This document shows positions 59,801 to 64,000 of a DNA stretch of 64,000 nucleotides, in pieces; within the stretch, counting starts at the first letter, position 1; each line of letters begins with the position of its first letter. The position numbers and the translations under genes are program-made. This DNA is from Candidatus Dormiibacterota bacterium (lineage in GTDB: Bacteria; Chloroflexota; Dormibacteria; Dormibacterales; Dormibacteraceae). Under the pieces are notes generated by a model, which made no database searches, was not told where the DNA came from, and saw only the letters and a program-made list of their open reading frames with translations. The stretch is taken from positions 124,001 through 188,000 of the forward strand of contig PLJM01000017.1 of the NCBI GenBank assembly GCA_003139695.1. The letters run 5' to 3'.

Positions 59801-61246
59801 CTACTTTCCGGCCATTCGCAAGCTGTCCCGCAGCCGGCTCAGGATCGGGTGCAGCTCGTGCGCGCCTTGCACGGCGCTGGTGTCGAGCCCCCAGGCGCGC
59901 TTGGCGAGGACGAACGGGTGAGCCTGCTCGCCCCCGATGGAGCCATGGCCCCCTGCCTGGTTCTCGAAGTTGACCTGCCGGCCCTCCTTGAACGCCCCGA
60001 ATACCACGAGGTCGCCCGACATGTGAAAGGAGTTCAAACGTGAGAGCTGTCGGAGCAGGATGTCGGGGTCGTCGTAGGGCGCCAGCGCCGGTTTGATGGC
60101 GTCCCCGCGCAACTCCTGGCCACCGATCAGAAACACATCCGAGTCACCGTCGCGCGCCATCACAAGCGCGACGCCATCGATCGCCGCGATGTTTGCCGCG
60201 AGGCCCGGAAATTGTGCCGTCAGCTCGGAGTACGTGAGGCGCTTGGCTCGATCGGCGAAATAAAGATGCGACAGGCCGCCCGAGTTCGTGATGTTGACGC
60301 GGCCCGTTGCCCGCTCCTTGGATGGACCGAAAGCCTTGCCTTTCATCTCCTGGACGCGGTACCCAGGCAGCCAGCCCGCAACGAGCTCGCCGAACGCCAC
60401 TCTGCTGATGCGGCTAAAAGGAACGGTGTCGATCTGGCCATGATCCGAGAGCACGACGAGCTCATATCGGTCCTGGCGAGCCCTGGCGATCTTCCTGATC
60501 GTGTCATCGACGTGCCGGAGGATTCGCATCGCGTAAGGGTCGTTAGGCCCAAACGCGTGGCCGGTCTCATCGAATGCATAGAAGCCCGCATAGATCGGGG
60601 AGTAACCCTCGCGCATCGCCCTGGTGACGGCGTGACGCGTGACGTGGTGGACGAACATCTCCTCCAGCACATCGGTCACCGCATAGGTCCCCGCGGCGAT
60701 CCTGCCACTGAGCCGATCGCGGCTGTAGGCACGCACGGTCTGGGCGATCGAGTCGAGCCCGTGCCACACGAGGTCCAGAAGGTTAAGCGGGTTGGCGAGG
60801 TAGGGCAGAACGACACGCCACGCGGACCGAGATCCCTCTTCCTGCCCCGAGTACCGCCTGTCCTGGTAGGCGATGCCAAACGTTTCGGCGGCACCGGCCG
60901 GGTAGCAGACGGCGATGGCCGCTCCGTCCTGCGTCAGGGGGTGGCAGCCCTGGAAGTACTTGCCGGCAACCTTCTTGAACGTCGAGCCCGCGCCGAACTG
61001 CACGAGCAACTGCTGCTCCCGGTCCCACCAACGAAAGCTCGGAATCTCCGAGTTGTCGCCATAGAGGATGCCCGCCTGGACGAACGGCGTCGTCGACGGG
61101 ATGCCGCACTGATAGCGATGCACCTCGTAACCCTCAGTCTCCATCAGGCTCTTCGTGAAGGGCATGTCGCCTTCGCGCAACGCCTGCTCGAGGGAGTCGG
61201 CGCCCAGGCCGTCGACGTGGATGACAACGAGCCCGCGGCCGGCCAC
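59801..61246 (-). CDS. alkaline phosphatase superfamily phosphodiesterase/phosphatase
   Basis: 481 residues from a GTG that shares one base with the upstream stop; the longer open frame is not family-like. The N-terminal metal site is VVIHVDGLGADSL, the likely nucleophile is in IPSTTPF, and the second site is VLSDHGQIDTVPF. There is no signal peptide. The fold suggests hydrolysis of a phosphodiester or phosphonate. It is directly coupled to the EEP-family gene, so the two may act on the same phosphate ester, perhaps a lipid head group (inference). Confidence 0.85.
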   Translation of the reverse strand: MAGRGLVVIHVDGLGADSLEQALREGDMPFTKSLMETEGYEVHRYQCGIPSTTPFVQAGILYGDNSEIPSFRWWDREQQLLVQFGAGSTFKKVAGKYFQGCHPLTQDGAAIAVCYPAGAAETFGIAYQDRRYSGQEEGSRSAWRVVLPYLANPLNLLDLVWHGLDSIAQTVRAYSRDRLSGRIAAGTYAVTDVLEEMFVHHVTRHAVTRAMREGYSPIYAGFYAFDETGHAFGPNDPYAMRILRHVDDTIRKIARARQDRYELVVLSDHGQIDTVPFSRISRVAFGELVAGWLPGYRVQEMKGKAFGPSKERATGRVNITNSGGLSHLYFADRAKRLTYSELTAQFPGLAANIAAIDGVALVMARDGDSDVFLIGGQELRGDAIKPALAPYDDPDILLRQLSRLNSFHMSGDLVVFGAFKEGRQVNFENQAGGHGSIGGEQAHPFVLAKRAWGLDTSAVQGAHELHPILSRLRDSLRMAGK

Positions 61247-61992
61247 TAGACGGGAGCCGCCGGGAGTTCGATATCCGCGAACACCGGCAGGTGGTCGGAT
61301 CCACGCACCTTCAACGCCCAAGCGCGATGGCGGTAAGGCGTTTCGGGCTTCATGTAAATCGCATCCAGCTTCTGCGCGGTCCAGTGCGTGCGCCGGACCA
61401 GCCTGGTCAGCTCCACCAGCTCCGCCGACTTGGCCGCTGCCCGAATGCGCCGCCACATCTGCAGTCGGGGCATCCCGAACGTGTTCAGGTCTCCCGACAC
61501 CAGGGTGAGCGGCACGGCCGGCCGTGCGTGCATGTCGGCGACGACGGCGCCGAACTGTTCGAGCTTGTGAGTGAACCCAATCACGTCCAGATGCACTACG
61601 TAAACGAGCATGGTCGCCGATTCGGCGCGTAGCGCAATGCGCCTCTGCGGCGGGATGGCCCGGAGCAGCGTTCGCTCGGCGCGCGTCATCCCTATGGCGC
61701 CGCCGCCAGTCAGGGCCACCACCTCGAGGGCGCTCGGCTCAAACGTCCCGGGCCGCCAGATCAGGGCATTGCCCTGGTCCCGCCCGCGGAGCATCTGGGC
61801 GGTGGCCTGAAAGAATCGAAACTCGGGGCCAAGCGCTTCGGCGATCGCCTCGGCGTCTGGTCGGCCGTCGTGGATCGAAGCCTCCTGCAGCGCGATCAGG
61901 TCAGCCTTCGAAAAGTCGGGATGGCTGCCGACCGCATCGAGGACCGCCTCGAGCCGAAGCCCCATCTGGATGTTCCAGGTGCAGATGCGCAT
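61246..61992 (-). CDS. endonuclease/exonuclease/phosphatase (EEP) family enzyme
   Basis: 248 residues. The family pattern is TWNIQMG (Asn), LIALQEASIHD (Glu), LVSGDLNTFG (Asp/Asn) and RGSDHLPVFADI (catalytic Asp-His). It is a DNase I-like phosphoesterase; the substrate may be nucleic acid, phosphoinositide or sphingomyelin. It is the first gene of a possible leftward operon of four genes ending at 57314. Confidence 0.9.
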   Translation of the reverse strand: MRICTWNIQMGLRLEAVLDAVGSHPDFSKADLIALQEASIHDGRPDAEAIAEALGPEFRFFQATAQMLRGRDQGNALIWRPGTFEPSALEVVALTGGGAIGMTRAERTLLRAIPPQRRIALRAESATMLVYVVHLDVIGFTHKLEQFGAVVADMHARPAVPLTLVSGDLNTFGMPRLQMWRRIRAAAKSAELVELTRLVRRTHWTAQKLDAIYMKPETPYRHRAWALKVRGSDHLPVFADIELPAAPV

Positions 61993-62046
61993 GTGTGCAG
62001 CATCCCAGCAAGGACCTGCGGTCTGCCTTCTACCAGCGTGGGCCGC

Positions 62047-63015
62047 CTAGATCCAGCCGCGCCGCCTGAAGTAATAGAGCTGTATCAGCACTGAGGCCAC
62101 CATCGTGCCGACTCCAATGAAGAAGGCCATCGTCGGAGTCTCGAGCTGAGAGGTGAGAAACAGGTAGTTCATGCCGTAGAAACCGGTCAGGAACGAGATC
62201 GGCAAGAAGATGCTCGCGATGACCGTGAGGGCCTTCATCGTGTTGTTCAAGCGGTTGGAGACCGTCGAGAGGTATACGTCCATAGCGCCGGTGAGCAGGT
62301 CGCGAAGAGAGTCGACTGTGTCGTACTGACGGATCAGGTGGTCGTGGACGTCGCGCCAGTAGAGCGTCAGCTCGTCGCCATGGATGTCCATCGAATGGGT
62401 GATCAGGCGCTGGAATAGGTCCCGCTGGGCGCCGATGAACTTGCGCAGCTCGATCACCTGGTGCTTGAGCTTGTAGATCTCGGCCAGTAGCTCCGGCGTT
62501 GCCTTGTCCAGGATCTGGTCCTCGAGGCTGTCGATACGATCGTCCAGGGTTTCGAGCAGCGGGAAGAGCGAATCGACAAGCTGGTCGATCACCAGGTACT
62601 GGAGAAAGCCGGGGTTGCCCTTGGTCAGCTCGGGGCTGAGCCTGATCCTGGCTGCCAGCTGGACCAGAAGCTCGGCGGGCTCATCGTGAACGGTGACCAG
62701 GTAGTTCTTGGACACGAACATGTGGTGCTCGTGGAAAGTGACTTCCTGTCCCGCTGTGAGCATCGCGGTGAAGATCACGATGAACGTGTACCCGTGGTAC
62801 TCCTCGAGCTTGGGTCGCTGGTTCTGGTGCTTGATGTCCTCGATGGTCAGGTGGTGGAAGCCGAAGACCTTTTCCAGCAGCTCGAGGTCGTTGGCGTCGG
62901 GACCCTGGATGTCAAGCCAGAACCCGTCCTCTTGGCAAACCTTGAGTCGGGCAGCGATCGCCTTGTCGGTCGGCTCGTCGAGCGAGGCGCCCTTGGTCGT
63001 GATGAGCGTGCGCAC
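62047..63015 (-). CDS. corA: CorA-family divalent cation transporter
   Basis: 322 residues from a GTG at 63015; the upstream open frame belongs to the shadow of the divergent exchanger gene. A cytoplasmic alpha/beta domain and a long helix (DSLEDQILDKATPELLAEIYKL) lead to two C-terminal helices. The signature YGMN follows TM1 (IFLPISFLTGFYGMN). It transports Mg2+, Co2+ or Zn2+. It is divergent from a cation/proton exchanger with about 85 bases between. Confidence 0.93.
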   Translation of the reverse strand: MRTLITTKGASLDEPTDKAIAARLKVCQEDGFWLDIQGPDANDLELLEKVFGFHHLTIEDIKHQNQRPKLEEYHGYTFIVIFTAMLTAGQEVTFHEHHMFVSKNYLVTVHDEPAELLVQLAARIRLSPELTKGNPGFLQYLVIDQLVDSLFPLLETLDDRIDSLEDQILDKATPELLAEIYKLKHQVIELRKFIGAQRDLFQRLITHSMDIHGDELTLYWRDVHDHLIRQYDTVDSLRDLLTGAMDVYLSTVSNRLNNTMKALTVIASIFLPISFLTGFYGMNYLFLTSQLETPTMAFFIGVGTMVASVLIQLYYFRRRGWI

Positions 63016-63100
63016 GTGGGCCCTACTGTAGCGTTGACGCCATGAGCAGCCGCCTCGAGCCGCCATGCCCGCCCCACCGGTGAGCCGGTTTCGCACCTGG

Positions 63101-64000
63101 TGACCACCGTGATGGCGCGGCTCTCGAAGCCGTCGATGGATTGGGTCCTGGTGTTCGTCCCAGTGTCGATAGTCGCCGAGCTGCTGGGTCACCCCGTCTT
63201 CGTCTTCATCACTGCGGGCCTCGCCATCGTCCCGCTCGCCGGCCTTATCGGGCGCTCGACCGAGCAGATCGCGAATCGGGTCGGCCCGCGCCTGGGGGGC
63301 CTTTTGAACGCCACTTTCGGAAACATCACCGAGCTGATCGTGAGCGTGCTGTTGATCAATGCCAACAACTTTTTCATCGTCAAGGCCTCTCTGATCGGAT
63401 CGATCCTTGGCAACCTGCTGCTGGTGCTGGGGATCTCCTTCATCGTCGGCGGCTTTCGCCACAAAGAGCAGCGTTTCAACCCACGCGCCGCCGGGGTTCA
63501 CTCGGCTTCGTTGCTGCTCGCCGTCGCGGGTCTCCTGATGCCCGCCCTTTTGGTGCTGACCACTCCGGATGTCGGCTTCGTCCAGAGAGAGGTCGTCAGC
63601 GGAATCGTGGCGATCGTGCTGATCGTGCTCTACGTCGCTGCGCTGGTCTTCACCGAGATCACGCATGCGCACCTCTTCGCCAGTGCAAATCCCGAGGAAC
63701 GGACTGCGTCGTGGTCGATGCGCACATCAGTGATCGTGCTCGTGGTCTCGGCGCTGCTCGTCGGCCTGGAGTCGGACTGGCTGGTCGGATCGCTGACGCC
63801 AGCAATCCAGGCGCTGAGCCTGCCCCCGATATTCGTCGGCCTCATCGTGATCCCGATCATCGGCAATGCGGCGGAGCACTCGTCGGCAGTTTTCTTCGCG
63901 ATCAAGAACCGGCTCGACGTCACGCTCGAGATCGCGGTCGGTTCATCGACCCAGGTGGCGATGTTCGTCGCCCCGATCCTGGTCTTCATCAGCCTGGCCC
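63101..64000 (+). CDS. calcium/proton exchanger (CaCA family), truncated by the window end
   Basis: 300 codons are visible and no stop is reached. GTG 63101, GTG 63110 and ATG 63113 are all possible starts. The two alpha-repeat signatures of the CAX/ChaA group are clear: GGLLNATFGNITELIVSVLL in the first half and IPIIGNAAEHSSAVFFAIKN in the second, each with the key acidic residue. At least eight helices are visible. It exports Ca2+ in exchange for protons. It pairs head to head with corA, suggesting a cation-homeostasis locus. Confidence 0.92.

Noticed and set aside
63016-63672. Long upstream extension of the CorA frame
   Set aside because: It overlaps the divergent cation exchanger, which has clear family signatures, and the extension is highly charged and low in hydrophobic residues.

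Overview
The window is high-GC bacterial chromosome, densely packed and rich in overlapping start/stop codons. Several features suggest a soil-type Terrabacteria genome (Dormibacterota, Chloroflexota or deep Actinobacteriota): a Sdh1-type succinate dehydrogenase, a DevR/DevS (DosR/DosS)-like heme two-component pair, DUF2236, many GTG/TTG starts, and genes whose only visible promoter element is a -10 box 6-7 bases before the start codon (leaderless transcription). This placement is inferred from gene content; there is no rRNA or marker phylogeny here. I found no tRNA, rRNA, CRISPR array, transposase or phage gene.

Layout. 36-1820 (minus): the start of a cytochrome b6-type bc-complex locus that continues off the left edge. 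2177-5296 (plus): a DUF2236 oxygenase-like protein, an AarF/UbiB kinase and an unrecognised membrane protein. 5411-8700: the sdhCAB operon. 8781-13212: a dormancy-like block with an SRPBCC-like protein, a DevR/DevS-like pair, a CBS-pair protein and a zinc alcohol dehydrogenase. Five copies of a GGGTCCTTCGGCCCT-like box lie in front of these genes and the 4667 gene. 13381-22139: mixed metabolic genes, including patatin, a UBP zinc finger, a YdeI/receiver chimera, GNAT, amidase, glycosyltransferase, an MBL-fold enzyme, a class III aminotransferase and a DUF2182/DUF1326 pair. 22379-26260: a three-gene signalling operon (Cache kinase, Rcp1-like receiver, REC-HK-REC hybrid). 26331-31357: a beta-helix membrane protein, then ftsE-ftsX and an EnvC/M23 hydrolase.

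31322-45816 is a divergent catabolic locus around a LacI-family regulator. The leftward operon encodes a beta-hydroxyacid dehydrogenase, an M24 creatinase/peptidase-fold enzyme, TPP-dependent E1 alpha and beta, a PfkB kinase and pseudouridine-5'-phosphate glycosidase. The rightward operon encodes a complete branched-chain-amino-acid-type ABC importer, a CrtI-like oxidoreductase and a C-C-hydrolase-like alpha/beta hydrolase. The two outer promoters are near copies: TTGACA, 18 bp, a -10 box, then a CAATCGTTTG operator over the start of transcription. This makes a coherent unnamed uptake and degradation regulon.

45813-50068 (minus) is an HlyD/ATPase/permease exporter with a DUF5666 lipoprotein. 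50166-57265 holds an MntP-like protein and a GntR/FCD regulator facing a second complete Liv-type importer that ends in an FAH-family hydrolase. 57314-63015 (minus) holds a ketopantoate-reductase-like enzyme, an oxalate-CoA-ligase-like synthetase, an alkaline-phosphatase-superfamily enzyme, an EEP-family enzyme and CorA. A Ca2+/H+ exchanger runs off the right edge. A 66-bp repeat occurs twice, in the same reading frame, inside two unrelated genes (17240-17305 and 48504-48569).
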